From contig CAUYLG010013797.1 of the NCBI GenBank assembly GCA_963573385.1, positions 24,698 through 88,697 of the forward strand: a stretch of DNA of 64,000 nucleotides. The letters are read 5' to 3'. Below the pieces are notes generated by a model, which did no database searches, was not told the origin of the DNA, and was given only the letters and a program-made list of their open reading frames with translations. This DNA is from Cacajao melanocephalus. Taxonomy: Eukaryota > Chordata > Mammalia > Primates > Pitheciidae. Shown piece by piece: positions 11,524 through 26,267 of this stretch (positions within the stretch are counted from its first letter, which is position 1; each line of letters opens with the position of its first letter). The position numbers and the translations under genes were made by a program.

Positions 11524-12635
11524 GTAAATCCTTCATGTTTGTTTTATTTTAGGCACATATACATATTCTCTCTATATATACTTGGTATGTATAAAACATA
11601 TACACAGAAAGCATACATTTATGTTGTATGTCCCTAATATAAAATGGTCCTCTGTGACTCCAATCTGTTTAGTAACATACGATAGCTGCTACCCTATTTT
11701 GTTTAAGCCAAATGAAGTAACAAGAAATTCCTGCTAGATGTTGTGAGGACCTTGAATAAAAGCAGTGTCCTGTTTTTGGAAGATAACTAAGGCATATACA
11801 GTAATATACAGTTTTTGAAAAATAGAATCCATATATATGTTTATATATATATATATATAGTTTTGTAACTTTTTTCATGTGTCACTGAGTTATGAACATT
11901 TAAATGAGACAGTTTTTTAAAAAACAAATGAGGCTTATAAGCCCTTAGTGCAAATATTTTGTTTCAAATTTAGGTGAAGCATTTTAAATCAAAAACAGTA
12001 ATTTTCTCTTGTAGTTAAATGAAGGGTTTGAAAGATAACATTTGGTTTGTGATACTCTTTTTAAGGTACAACTGGTCAATTTCTTTTTCCCTGCCTTCCT
12101 CAATTAGAAAAGAATCTTACTCCTAAGCAGTTTCCAGGGAATGATGACAACCTGGTCACTACTACTTGTGGGACATCTTGTGGGGCAGTCAGACCTTGAG
12201 GTCTCTGAAGAGGCTTGGAATGAATGCAGTCAAAATGATTCATAAGCATGCTTCAATAAGGCATGTAGTCCACATAGAAGATCCCTTTAGCAGACTTGTT
12301 CTCTTCTCTTTTGAGCTACTGTGTCTACTTGGTGAGATGGTTTTACTCTAGGATTTTGCATTCCAGTTAGTTTTTGGAACTCTTTATCAAAGGTACTTTT
12401 GTCATCTGTATGTAAACCCTAGCTCTGACTATGAAATTAGAGAAGCTACAGAAGATATAAGAGCTTAGCTGTTTAAAAAAAAAGGGCTAAATCTTGTAGA
12501 ATGCTAAATATAATTTGAAAGATGCTTTTGTAACTTAATGTTAAACTGACTTGCTTTTTGGGGAAACTTGATGGCTTAATTTTTGAAGAAAAAGATGCCA
12601 AGTGCTAATTTAACGTAATTCATCTGTTTCTGGGT
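11524..12635. other. DNAJC3 intron with (TA)n tract
   Basis: Unrecognised intron sequence containing an alternating TA run at about 11831-11859. Confidence 0.5.
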
Positions 12636-12943
12636 TTTTTTTTTCTTTTTCTTTTTCTTTTTTGGAGACAGAGTCTTGCTCAGGCTGCAGTATAGTAGCG
12701 CGATCTTGGCTCACTGTAACGTTCACCTCTCAGGTTCAAGCAATTCTTTTGCCTTAGCCTCCCAAGTAGCTGGGATTACAGGCGTGTGCCACCACACCTG
12801 ACTTATTTTTGTACTTTTAGTAGAGACGGGGTTTCATCATATTGGCCAAGCTGGTCCTAAACTCCTGACCTCAGGTGATCTCCCTTCCTTGGCCTCCCCA
12901 AGTGCTGGGATTACAGGAGCGAGCCACCATGCCCCACCACCCA
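12636..12943 (-). mobile_element. Alu element
   Basis: T/C-rich tail (12639-12662) followed by a full antisense Alu ending CCACCATGCCCC. Confidence 0.95.
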
Positions 12944-13610
12944 ATTGATCTGTCTTTGAAGTCTGTTGTTTCCTTGAAAAAATTATTTTGAATAGGAATT
13001 TATTAGAGAGAGAGAATGGTTGCCAGCTCTCTAAATTTCCAAAAGAAAGAAAGAAAGGAAAAGAGTCTGTATAACTGAAACTGCCAGGTATTACCTGACT
13101 TGTTTGGATTTCAATCAGAGGTTTAGTAAATGATGTAAATGAATAATAATCTTACTTAACTAAGCTAAATAACAGTATGTCTTTAGTTGAAATCTTGAGT
13201 TAGAAGTATCCTTTCCATGTTCTTCTGCTTCCTGGTTTTACCTTTTTAAAATAAGCAATTAAAAATGATGGCAGGTACATAATGAATAAAGAATAGGTTT
13301 ATGTTAGTGAATAACGGAACATGGACATTTATTAATTTGGGGCTTATGACAGAATTATTAGGAAACATATCAGAGGATTTCACTCACTAGAAAGCAAGTA
13401 AAGTAAGACGGTTATTTGAGGATGCCTCTGAGATCTTGAAAAATCAAGGGAAACGCTTCAGTTCTCTACATGTCTCTGTTTTAATAGCTTTTGAGAGGAA
13501 CAAACTGACATTGAAGCAATACTAAAATATTGGCAAAGTTTCTCTGAACATAGGGATAATTCAGGTGTCCTTATGAAATGATCAGTTATGTATTTGCTAG
13601 GACTTACGCT
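12944..13610. other. DNAJC3 intron sequence
   Basis: No recognised element apart from a short GAAA repeat around 13043-13060. Confidence 0.5.
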
Positions 13611-13611
13611 G

Positions 13612-13696
13612 TGTGAGGGCAGAGACCTGTGACCGTTTTATTAACTGATGCATTCCTGATGCTTGTGCTGGCACTCATCTTTGCTGAATAAATGAA
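13612..13696 (+). mobile_element. L2 3' end fragment (tentative)
   Basis: GTGAGGGCAGAGACCTGTGA ... GCTGAATAAATGAA has the layout of an L2 3' terminus. Short and diverged. Confidence 0.45.
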
Positions 13697-13701
13697 GATA
13701 A

Positions 13702-14107
<406 letters not shown>

Positions 14108-14122
14108 AGTTATTCTATTTTT

Positions 14123-14779
14123 TATTTTTAATTGTGGTAAAATATACAATATAAAAGTTACCATCTTAACCATTTTTACGCGTACAATTTAGTAGAGTTA
14201 AATATGCATATATTGCTGTGAACAAGAGCTTCAGAACTTTTTCATCTTGCAAATCTGGTATCTGTACCCATTAAACAGCAGCTCCCCTTTACCTCTCCCT
14301 GAGCCCCATGGAATCACCATTCTACTTTCTGTCACTATGTATTTGACTATTCTAGATCTTCATATAATTGGCATCATATAGTATTTGTCTTGTTGTGCCC
14401 AGCATATTTCACTTAGCATAGTATCCTCAAGGTTCATCCATGTTGTAGCATGTGACAGGATTTCTTTTCCTTTTAAGGCTGAATAATATTCCATCGTATG
14501 GATAATCGCACATTTTGTTTATTCATCCACTGATGAACATTTGTGCTGTTTTTGCCTTTTGGCTTTTGGAGTGGTGTTGCTATGGATATGAGTATGCAAA
14601 TATCTCCTTGAGGAACTGCTTTCAGTTCTTGTATATATACCTAGAAGTGGGATTGGAAAATCATGTGGTAGTTCTATTTTTAATTTTTTGAGGAACCTCC
14701 ATACTGGTGTCTGTCATGGTTACACCATTTTACAGTTCTACCAGCACTGCATAAAGATTCTAATTCTTCCACATCCTCA
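14123..14779 (-). mobile_element. Old antisense L1, left part
   Basis: Reversed L1 3' end: AATTGTGGTAAAATATACAA, CATATAATTGGCATCATATAG, GGCTGAATAATATTCCATCG. Continues after the inserted Alu. Confidence 0.88.
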
Positions 14780-14789
14780 TCAACACTTT

Positions 14790-15083
14790 TTTTTTTCGAG
14801 ACAGAGTCTTGCTCTGTAACCCAGGCTGGAGTGTAGTGCTGCGATATCGGCCCACTGCAACCTCTGCCTCCTGGGTTCAGGTGATTCTCCCGTCTCAGCC
14901 TCCTGAGTAGCTGGGATTACAGGTGTGTGCCTCCAAACCCGGCTTATTTTTTTTGTAGTTTTAGTAGAGACGGGTTTCATTATGTTGGCCAGGCTGGTCT
15001 CAAACTCCTGACCTCAAGTGATCCACTTGCCTCAGGCTCCCAAAGTGCTGGGATCACAGGTGTGAGCTACTGTGCTCGACTGG
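14790..15083 (-). mobile_element. Alu inserted in L1, with target-site duplication
   Basis: Full antisense Alu; TCAACACTTT is duplicated at 14780-14789 and 15084-15093. It splits the old L1. Confidence 0.95.
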
Positions 15084-15093
15084 TCAACACTTT

Positions 15094-15250
15094 AGATTTT
15101 GTTTTTTTGATAGTAGCCATCTTAATGGGTATGAAGTGATAACTGGTTTTGGTTTTGATTTGTATTTCCCTAATGATTAGTGATGTTGAGCATCTTTTCA
15201 TATACTTGTTTGCCATCTGTATATTTTCTTTGGAGTATGCCATTTATTTT
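15094..15250 (-). mobile_element. Old antisense L1, right part
   Basis: Continues the interrupted element (AGCCATCTTAATGGGTATGA, CCCTAATGATTAGTGATG). Confidence 0.88.
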
Positions 15251-15267
15251 TGCTATATGGTTTCAAT

Positions 15268-15412
15268 CAAGTCATTTGTTACTTCTTACTCTTCTTATCT
15301 GTAAAATAAAATAGGAATAAGAATAGTAGTTACCTCCTAGAATTGTTGTGGCTATTAAGTAAGATGATGCTCCAAAAATGCTCAGCACCGTGCTGCTAGG
15401 AAACGTCTAAAT
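15268..15412 (+). mobile_element. MIR element
   Basis: Contains the MIR core order TCTTATCTGTAAAATAAAAT, AATAGTAGTTACCTCCTAG, ATTGTTGTGGCTATTAAGTA and a GCTCAGCACCGTGC end. Confidence 0.78.
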
Positions 15413-15786
15413 CATTGGTTTCCACACACTTATTTTCAGGTTATTTGGAACTTGCATTGACTTTTCCATACAAACAGTATTGTGTGGGCTAGCTAGCTAG
15501 CTTCTTGAGCTAACCTGCGACTGACTGCTGCATGAACCTCATTTGATACAGCTGTTATTGTTACTAGTAATGTCTAGAAATCTGTGAATAGGGCCAAGTA
15601 GAGTGCTTTCTCTGGATGAAGACTGGCCTGGGCAAAATTGTGAAAGAGGTAAAGTTTATCTTTTGATTCCCTAGGGTGTTGTCCTGTTCGCAGATTCTTG
15701 TGCCTTCTTGCTTATCCTGGGACTCCACCCAGTCCTACTACCTAGGCTCACCCTATCCCGCAGAAGTATTCCGTGTTCAAAATTCA

Positions 15787-17812
<2,026 letters not shown>

Positions 17813-19121
17813 AGTTTCTTTATTCACTATAAGGTTATTAATATTTCTTGTTTGATCTGTGTTAGTTTTTATAAGTTACATCTTTGAAGGAATGTTTACA
17901 TTTCTTGACATTGCTGAATTTTTTGGCATGAGGTTCATAATATTATTCTCTAATGTCTAAATGTCTAAAAGTCTGTAAGATGATTCCTGCTTTGTTTCTA
18001 ATATTAATAACTTGTATTTTCTTTTTTTTCCTGTTGATCATTGTAGACAGAGTTTGATCAGTTTTTTTGGTCTTTTTAAGGAACCAACTTCGGGATTTGT
18101 TAATAATTTCTATGGTTTTTCTTTATTATTTTACTGATTTCTACTCTTTAGTTCCCTAGACTTACTTTGGTTTTACTTTGTGCTTTTGCTAGCTTCTTAA
18201 GGTTGAATGTTCATTGATTTTAGACCTTTCCTTTTTTAAATATAAGCATTTAAAGTTACATCTTTCACATTTTGTTTTGCTTTCATTATAACTTGAAGTG
18301 TATTCTATTTTCTCTTCTGACTTCTGTGAGGCATAGATTATGTATATGTGTTCTAATTTTCAAATACTTGATGGTTTCCTAGGTACTTTATTTATTTTGA
18401 TTTTAATTCCATTGTGGTCAGAGAACATACTAGGTGTGATTTCCTTCTTTTAAATTTGTTTAGGCTTGTTTTGTGGTCCAGCATGGTATCTACCTTGATT
18501 AATATTCTATGTACACTTGAAAATAAGGTGTATTCTACAAATGTTGGGTGTGATACTTGTTAGTTTTTCCATCAGGTATGAGGGGAGAGTTGTTAAGATC
18601 TTTATCTGTTGTGGAAATTGTGAACTCTCCTGTCTCTCTGATACTGTCAATATTTTCTTCATGCGTTTTGAAGCTCTGCTATTAGCAGCCTGTATATGTA
18701 TGACTGTCAAATGTTCTCCTGATGAATTTTTGTTTATTCTTACTCAGTCTTCCTGTTATCACTGGCAATACTCTTTCTTGAAGTTTTATATGATATTAAT
18801 AGAATCACCTCTGCCTTCTTGATCTGTTGCTTGCATGGTGTATCTGTCTTCATTTATTTACTTTCAATGTCTTTATGCCTTTATAAGTGTGTCTCTTGTA
18901 GACATCATATAGTTGGAACTTGCTGTTTTTATCAATTTTGATAATTATAATCTCTGTCCTTTGTTTGCAGTGTTTACTTGATCAGTATTGTGATTGCTGA
19001 CATAGTTTTATGTAGGTCTGCCATTTTACTATTGTTTTCTTTTTGTCCTTTTGCTTTTGAATTTTTTGTTCCTTTCTTTCGGTTGTCATTTAGATTATTT
19101 GAATATTTCTAGTATCCCTTC
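17813..19121 (-). mobile_element. Old antisense L1
   Basis: Reversed L1 ORF2 sequence, for example ATTCCATTGTGGTCAGAGAA, TTGATTAATATTCTATGTAC and TGTCTCTTGTAGACATCATA. Diverged, with no open frame. Confidence 0.8.
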
Positions 19122-19255
19122 TGGAGTGCAGTGGTTATTCACAGGTGTGATTATAGTGCATTGTAGTCTTAAACTCCTGGCCTCAAGCAGTCCTCTTGCT
19201 GCAGCCTCCTAAGTAGCTGGGACTGCAGGTGCATGTCCTGTACCCGACTGTAATC
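19122..19255 (-). mobile_element. Alu fragment
   Basis: One antisense arm, CTGGAGTGCAGTGG to CTGTACCCGACTG; old. Confidence 0.85.
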
Positions 19256-21195
19256 ACTTTTTAAATAATTTCTAGTATTAATGTAGTAGTTTCTAATTAT
19301 TAGTTACCACTATAATTGAAATTAAAATATGTCATCCTCTAGCTCTTGAGTTATCAAGTGTAGGCAGTTTCCCTTGTCTACCTGCTACAGAAGAGGAAGA
19401 ACTGAGTAGGCCTCACTAGTTCTTTCTGGTCTTTCTCACCTTCAATTTTAGTATAGTATTTAATCTTTTGATTATATTTACAGCTTTAATGTGATATAGA
19501 TAAGTTATAATATACCCAAGTCTCTTTCTTGCTCTGTCACTTTTAGATAGCATCTGTTGACTGTATACCACTGATAATAAGGAAATCAGTATATTTCCAT
19601 CTTTCTTTCAACTACATGTTAAGTATGTGTTAGTATACTTTTATAATGTTTGTAGTATTTAGATTCTATCCCCTATAACTGTGGATAGTAAGGAAATGAA
19701 AGCCATTTAGTAGACTAATATATTATGAATATATAGCTTCAGGATCAAGTCATGTGTTTGAATCCTTAGAGAAGGAGAAGTAATCATTTTACCAACCAGT
19801 GTCAGACACATGGAGTCACTTGTTCACAGATGGCCACACTTTTAGTATGCTTCTCATTTGGAGCAGGATTTTTTGGTAAGCTTCACCCCAAGGTGTTACT
19901 GTTTCTTTGCCAGAAGAAACCTATGCCTCTGTCTTACTAGGAACATCTTGAGATTTTAATGACAGTTTATATGAATGAGATTTGCTCTCTGTGAAGATAC
20001 TCTTTATGGGTTGTTTTTTTTTTTTTTTTTAAACTGTTCTCTGTGAAGATATTCTTTAGCCCTATAACTCCTGGCTGTGCCTGGCCTGCCACACATCTTT
20101 TGCCCCAGAATTCCTTTCACTGCCTTTCTGAGTTTTTCTGTCTTCTTTTTAAAAATTTAATCATGTCTTCATCTTTCTTAGATTCTTTTTTTATTTTTCT
20201 GAAAGTGCATCCTCAAAAAGTGGTATGAATGTGTCTGATGCCAGAAGGCAGTATTGCAGCTTCTCAGAAATTTGGAGGAAAAACAATATTTAACACAGAC
20301 TTTTATGTATAGCAAACAATTAGGCTAAGGATTCAGTGCAATTGTTTAGAAGTTTTCCTTTTTCAGTGTTCTGGAGACACTGGAATCACCTGTGGTGTAA
20401 AAGTTGGGCAAAATATCTGGAAAGACTGCTGCTTTACAGGGAGGTGGCTTAGTGACAGCTTTCTCTGTGAAAATGTTCTATTTGGGCTTTGCTTTTTGAG
20501 CTAATGGTCTTTTTAACTTCTGGGTGGGACTGCTTTTTGTTCGTTTGTTCCCAGTTTGTTGCAGAGGTCTTGAGTGCCCTACGGGGCCCTCCACAGGCTC
20601 ATCTTTCGTTCTGCTTACAGCCTGGTTCTTGGACCTCAGTGGGGGTTAATGCTGCAGCCAGCGGCTCCACATATAGGGGCCAGAGCCTGCCCAGCCATCC
20701 TGTAGTCATCTCACGGGCTATTCTGACGGCTGCCTTATAGCTACTTCTGCTTGCCAAACTGAGGGTCCTCTGCCAAAAATAATGGCTTCCAGAGCTGCTT
20801 GGACCTCTTACGGTGTGTGCTTGCACTGTGGTTCTCTCTACTTAGGTTTATTACTAATGTGCTCCCACTTCCTATCTTCCAGAAATTTATCAAAGTTGCT
20901 GGTCTGCTGTTGTCCTCAGTGTGCTGCTATTACTTTTGTCATTTCGGTGGGAAGGAGGGTGGACAAATGTGTGTGCGTATGTCTCCCATCCTTAGCTGGT
21001 GATTTGCATTGCTCCTTAAGAATGTGAAGGGAATATAGAGAAAAATAATTTGGGATAAAATTTTTTAGATTCAGAGGTTAGAAAATGAATTGGCTAATAT
21101 GTAGCATGGTATTCTTTATCCAGGGCTGACATGTGTCTGGCTTACTCTGCTTTTCATAGCTGTTTAGTTATGGTGATGGGATAAACATTATTGGG
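19256..21195. other. DNAJC3 intron, mostly unrecognised
   Basis: Intron without a nameable gene or family, apart from a tiny poly(T) retro-insertion at 20007-20037. The section 20490-21010 is more G/C-rich than its surroundings but carries no splice-bounded coding evidence. Confidence 0.5.
20007..20037 (-). mobile_element. Poly(A)-only retro-insertion with 21-bp target duplication
   Basis: A 31-bp insert made of a 17-T run with short flanks lies between two 21-bp direct repeats (19986-20006 and 20038-20058; one mismatch, C20000 versus T20052). This is the arrangement left by target-primed reverse transcription that copied little more than a tail. Confidence 0.75.
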
Positions 21196-21209
21196 TGTGT
21201 GTGTGTGTT

Positions 21210-22425
21210 TTTTAATACTTTAAGTTCTGGGATACATGTGTAAAACATACAGGTTTGTTACATGGGTATACATGCGCCATGGTGGTTTGCTGCATCCATC
21301 AACTCATCTACATTAGGTGTTTCTCCAGTGCTATCCCTCCCCTAGCTTCCTACCCCAACCGGCCTCAATGTGTGATGTTCCCCTCCCTGTGTCCTTGTGT
21401 TCTCATTGTTCAACTCCCACTTAGGAGTGAGAACATGCGGTGTTTGGTTTTGTTCCCTGTGTTAGTTTACTGAGAATGATGGTTTCCAGCTTCATCCATG
21501 TCCCTGCAAAGGACATTAACTCATCCTTTTTTATGGCTGCATAGTATTTCATGGTGTATATGTGCTACATTTTCTTTAGTCTGCCATTGATGGGCATTTG
21601 GGTTGGTTCCAGGTCTTTGCTATTGTGAACAGTGTTGCAATAAACATACATGTGCATATGTCTTTGTAGTAGAGTGATTGATAATCTTTGGGTATATACC
21701 CAGTAATAGGATTGCTGGGTCAAATGGTATTTCTGGTTCTAGATCCCTGAGGAATCACCACACTGTCTTCCACAATGGTTTAACTAATTTATACTCCCAC
21801 CAACAGTGTAAAAGCATTCCTATTTCTCCACATCCTCTCCAGCATCTGTTGTTTCCTGACTTTTTAGTGATTGCCATTCTAACTGGCATGAGATGTTCTC
21901 ATTGTGGCTTTGATTTGCATTTCTCTAATGACTAGTGATGATGAGCTTTTTTGTGTGTTTGTTGGCTGCATAAATGTCTTCTTTTGAGAAGTGTCTGTTG
22001 ATATCCTTTGCCCACTTTTGGATGGGGTTTTTTCTTATAAATTTTAATTCCTTGTATATTCTGGATATTAGCCCTTTGTCAGATGGATAGATTGCAAAAA
22101 TTTTCTCCCATTCCGTAGGTTGCTGCTCACTCTAATGATAATTTCTTTTGCTGTGCAGAAGCTCTTTAATTAGACCCATTTGTCAATTTTGGCTTTTGTT
22201 GCCATTGCTTTTGGTGTTTTAGTCATGAAATCTTTGCCCACGCCTATGTCCTGAATGGTACTGCCTAGGTTTTCTTCTAGGGTTTTTGTGGTTTTAGGTC
22301 TTATAAGTCTTTAATCTATCTTGAGTTAATTTTTGTATAATGTGCAAGGGAGGCATCTAGTTTCACTTTTCTGCATGTGGCTGGCCAGTTTTTCCAACCC
22401 CATTGCTTGTTTTTGTGTATTGGGT
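21210..22425 (-). mobile_element. 5'-truncated L1 (L1PA/PB type)
   Basis: Reversed L1 3' UTR and ORF2 end, starting TAATACTTTAAGTTCTGGGA and ending near CCCATTGCTTGTTTTTGTG. A TG repeat precedes it. TATTGGGT occurs at both ends (about 21189 and 22419) as a possible short target duplication. Confidence 0.93.
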
Positions 22426-22930
22426 ATTTTTAAGATTCTCTTAGCATGTGGCATCTGAGAAAATACAATTTAAAATGGTTTGTCTAGTTATGTCAGTGGG
22501 GAGTCTTACATCATCCATACTTAAGTTTCTAATGGTTATCTGCAATTATGTGAATATAGGAAGCAACCTATAATTTCACATTTTTGTCTTACATTAGGAA
22601 AAATGTGTTCACCTTAAATTCTAATACAAGTATGATGCAAAAGACTCCTTTGGGGAGATAACCTGAACATGTAAAAATGAAAACATGTTTTAAATGTAGA
22701 GTCTGCACAAGTAGCAAAATTGTGTGTATTGAAACATTTTCCTATTGTATTCCTTCAAGGTATATTTCCTTATTAAGCTGTGTATTATGCTGTGGGTGTT
22801 AATTGTAAAGTTAAACCTTACTACTATTTATGATGGTTTTGTTTTTATACTAAATTGGGAGAAGTTTTTGATGTCCCTGTGGGGTGGGCCAGAGTGACAT
22901 TTAATTTAATGTTGATGCACTGATGTGAGA
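22426..22930. other. DNAJC3 intron, unrecognised
   Basis: AT-rich sequence with nothing that I can assign. Confidence 0.5.
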
Positions 22931-23049
22931 ACTCACTGTTAGGATAAAAGGTTGAAGGGTCCCCCTTCCCTAGTGCCATGGGGCCAAAGGTGGTGGTGGT
23001 TCGTTTTTCTATGCAGTGTGGCCTGTCTAAATTTGTTAGTCTTGTTCTA

Positions 23050-24060
23050 AGACTCTTTCCTTAGTTCAGCTAAAGACAGGGGTTCCTTGGCACACAGCCA
23101 CGAAAAATTAGGCTCACAGACAATTTGAGGAGGGAAGAGTTTATCAGGTGAAAAGGAAGAGATGGAAATGGAGCCTCTCTGCAAGGCCAGAGTGCCTGCT
23201 AGCGTGCTTCCCACCTCGCAGATTGAATCCCAGGCTCCTCCCCGCTGCCAAGGGCCGCAGGAACTTCCCAAGGCTCCACCCCAGTGCCCGCTCCTCCCAG
23301 TGCCCGCTCCTCCCAGTGCACAGGCCTGCTGGAGTTTTTCCGGGAACCCCTTTGCAGCATTTGGCTGTCTCAGTCTTACTCTAATGTCTTTCTCATTTTA
23401 ATCCGTCCAAAGTGCCTTACATTTCCTCCATGTTTAGCTATTGCCAAGATGAGTGTTCAGGTGTCTTTTCTCCCAGTGAAATGCATTATCGTAAAAACTA
23501 GAGTTTCAACCCAGCAATCTATTATTGGAATTATCTATCCAGGGAGACCATTGAGAAAAATTTGAGTGGGGGCTTCCCTAGACTATCCCCAGATTTGGTG
23601 ATCTGGCAGGAAGACACACAGGACTCAGCATATAGTTGTACTCAGGGTTCTCATTCCAGCGAAAAAGCAAAGTCAGCACAGGGAAAAGGTGCAAGAGGGA
23701 AAATCTGGAGGAAAGCAGGCAGAAGATTGCAGGACTCCCCTCCCTGTGACATCACAAAGGACAAGCTTAATTTTTCCAGCACTGAGAAACTCTACGAAGT
23801 ATGAAATGTTGTCTACCAGGGAAGCTCGTTAGAGACACTGCACCCAGAGTTTTTGTTGGGGACTAGTCACTAGACACCTTCTGCGTGGCCTGCACCAAAA
23901 TTCCAGAAGGAAAGATGTTTAGCATAATCTATATTTTTCATACAAACAGTTTAGGCATGAGTCATTTTTAGCAGGGAATGTTGGGAACACTCCTGAAGTC
24001 TGGCTTCCCAGCCATCAGCAGTAAGCCAACCTTGCCAGCAGCCTTTTCTAAGGATAGCAG
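23050..24060. mobile_element. LTR-like remnants (family not assigned)
   Basis: G/C-richer block with LTR-like wording, for example TGTCTACCAGGGAAGCTCGT, AGAGTTTTTGTTGGGGACTA and CACCAAAATTCCAGAAGG in the second half. The first half reads like another LTR in reverse. No retroviral coding sequence seen. Could be one or two ERV-L/ERV1-type solo LTRs; RepeatMasker would decide. Confidence 0.42.
23282..23322. repeat. 16-bp tandem repeat, ~2.5 copies
   Basis: The unit CAGTGCCCGCTCCTCC is present twice in a row, followed by a partial third (CAGTGC). Confidence 0.95.
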
Positions 24061-24145
24061 TCTCAGGCCTGCTGCGTTGACTCTCTCCTACATGATCTTA
24101 GAAAATACAAGGCACCTGGGTATCTAAGTATTTAAAATACTGTGT

Positions 24146-24290
24146 ATTAGCTGGGCGTGGTGGTGCGTGCTTTAGTCCTAGCTACTTCATGGGCCTGAGA
24201 TAGAAGTATGGCTTGTGCCTGGGAGGTTGAGGCTGTAGTGAGCCCAAGTGACAGAGATCCTGTCTCTTAAAAATTAAAAAAAAAAAATTA
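24146..24290 (+). mobile_element. Alu fragment
   Basis: TTAGCTGGGCGTGGTGGTGC to a GACAGAGATCCTGTCTC end and A-rich tail; a single arm with an internal deletion. Confidence 0.85.
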
Positions 24291-24764
24291 ATAAAATGAA
24301 AAATGTAATGTGGATAGTCACCAGACTTCTTCTACTGGGACTGTATGTGTTTTGTATTTTGATTGACACTTAGGTTTGTAGTAGTATTAAAGCTTGTGGG
24401 TTACTCAGTCATTCAGATTGTGGACAGTTCCTTCTGTTCTCTTTCCTTCTATAAATTTTTTTTTCTAGCTTCCCATTGGCCAAAGCCACCTCCTGATCCC
24501 TTTCTAAACATCTAATTCTTCTGCACTGTTGTCAGTCCATACCTGACCGGAAGTTTTCTTTATCACTCTTTTTTTCCTGTGTAACAGTCACTTCAGTCTT
24601 AGTGGTGGTAAGATTGCTCTGGATAAATTGCTGATATTAACATATTTACCCCGAGGGTATGGGGAGATAATGCAGGAGGGTGGGCAGGAAAGCAGCAGTA
24701 CATTTTGTTGAATGAGAATAATAAACTACCTAAACTCAGTCTTATTATGCCTTTTAAACTTTTT
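24291..24764. other. DNAJC3 intron, unrecognised
   Basis: No element that I can name. Confidence 0.5.
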
Positions 24765-25021
24765 TGGTTTTTTTGAGATGGGAGTCTCACTCTGTCACCC
24801 AGGCTGGAGTGCAACTTCCGCCCCCTGCGTTCAAGCGATTCTCCTGCCTCAGCCTCTGGAGCAGCTGGGACTACAGGCATGCGCCACCATGCCTGGCTAT
24901 TTTTTTTTTTTTTTTTAGTAGAGATGGGTTTTGCTATGGTCTTGAACTCCTGACCTTGTGGTCCGCCCACCATAGCCTCCCAAAATGCTGGATTACAGGC
25001 ACGAGCCCCTGCACCCAGCCT
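24765..25021 (-). mobile_element. Alu element, internally deleted
   Basis: Antisense Alu missing about 40 bases in each arm; ends GCCCCTGCACCCAGCC. It lies about 180 bp upstream of exon 10. Confidence 0.92.
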
Positions 25022-25202
25022 CTTTTAAATATTTTTTTTTAAATCAAAGTTACTAAGGGGATATCATTTAAGGTTTTTGGCAATAATGGCCAAAGAGTAA
25101 ACGAGTTGGGGGATGATGACTTTAGCATTAATTTTACAGGATAAGAAAAGGCAACAAATGATAATTTACCTTAACAGTATTATCTTAAACATATTTTGAC
25201 AG

Positions 25203-25335
25203 CTATTCAGGATTATGAAACTGCTCAGGAACACAATGAAAATGATCAGCAGATTCGAGAAGGTCTAGAGAAAGCACAAAGATTATTGAAACAGTCGCAG
25301 AAACGAGATTATTATAAAATCTTGGGAGTAAAAAG
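25203..25335 (+). CDS. DNAJC3: DNAJC3 coding exon 10 (residues 359-403), start of J domain
   Basis: Completes Ala359, then reads 43 codons and two bases of Arg403. AG is at 25201-25202 and GT at 25336. It finishes the final TPR, contains a basic, helical linker rich in Glu/Lys/Gln, and enters the J domain at RDYYKILGV (Asp394 onward), the conserved first helix of DnaJ proteins. The J domain is therefore split across exons 10-12, and skipping exon 10 or 11 would remove BiP stimulation. Confidence 0.96.
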
Positions 25336-25758
25336 GTAAATTATTAATTTAAAATTTACTTTGCTATTTTTAATCAATTGTTTCAAAGGTAATCATTGCT
25401 TTTTTTCCTCTCTGATTCATTTTCTTTACTTACATAATTTCAGTCATATGGATTAAACCCTCACAATCTTAACATTACAAAGCTATTCTGAGTGTGTTAT
25501 AGGCAGGTTTCTTTGATAGACACCAATAATGGAACAACAAAGAATTAGTAGTTGGCAACAAAGATATGACACTGTAGCATGAATGGGTCCCAGCCCTAGA
25601 TTTTTAAGAAGGGTAAAGGGGTAGGAGTGAGCTTTCTTTTGGTGGGGATGGAGGAAGAGAGGGAATGGGGAAAGAAAAAGCCTTCTCTAGGCCTAAACAT
25701 AAAGTAGTGCTTTCAGAATTAAGTCTGAAATTAAGATTTATGTTATCTAAAAGTACAT

Positions 25759-25830
25759 ATTAAGTAAATGATATACCTCCCAGTGCCTGTGATTTAATTC
25801 TGAAATTAAGTAAATGATATACCTCCCAGT
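25759..25830. repeat. 46-bp tandem duplication (1.6 copies)
   Basis: A 26-bp block starting ATTAAGTAAATGATATACC is identical at 25759-25784 and 25805-25830, giving a 46-bp period. Short tandem duplication in the intron between exons 10 and 11. Confidence 0.9.
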
Positions 25831-26267
25831 AGTTAAGTGTAATATCAATCTTTCAATCAAAATTCAGGATATTTGTGCTTACTATTAAGTAAGCTAATGT
25901 AGAAACATAATTGAAAGTGGGGTTCAGAGTCAAATAATCTTTTTAATGCCGACAACTGAATTATAGTAGCTTGGAAATTCAGAAAGTTAAATAATTCATT
26001 GATGTAGCCTTTTAAAAAAAGGGAAAATTCTTAAGATCAGGAGTGCTTTATTCCTAGTAACCTTAGTGAGCGAGTTCCCAAGCCTATGTCAGCTTTAATG
26101 ATCATCCAGATACTGTGTGTGCAGATCCTTGGCCTATGATACCATTGGAACTATTTTACAAACCCAGTTTGTTTATTGGCAGTAGGATCTTAATCAGTTC
26201 TTCTGATTTTTATGATAGTATGTTAGACACATCTCCACTAATGATTATTTATTTTACCACCCCTCAG

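Noticed and set aside
20489..21027. Cluster of overlapping 60-85-codon frames in a G/C-richer part of the DNAJC3 intron
   Set aside because: No splice-bounded structure, no recognisable domain, and frames on both strands of equal length; background.
22930..24060. Possible endogenous retrovirus with coding capacity
   Set aside because: Only LTR-like text is present; I found no gag, pol or env wording in any frame.
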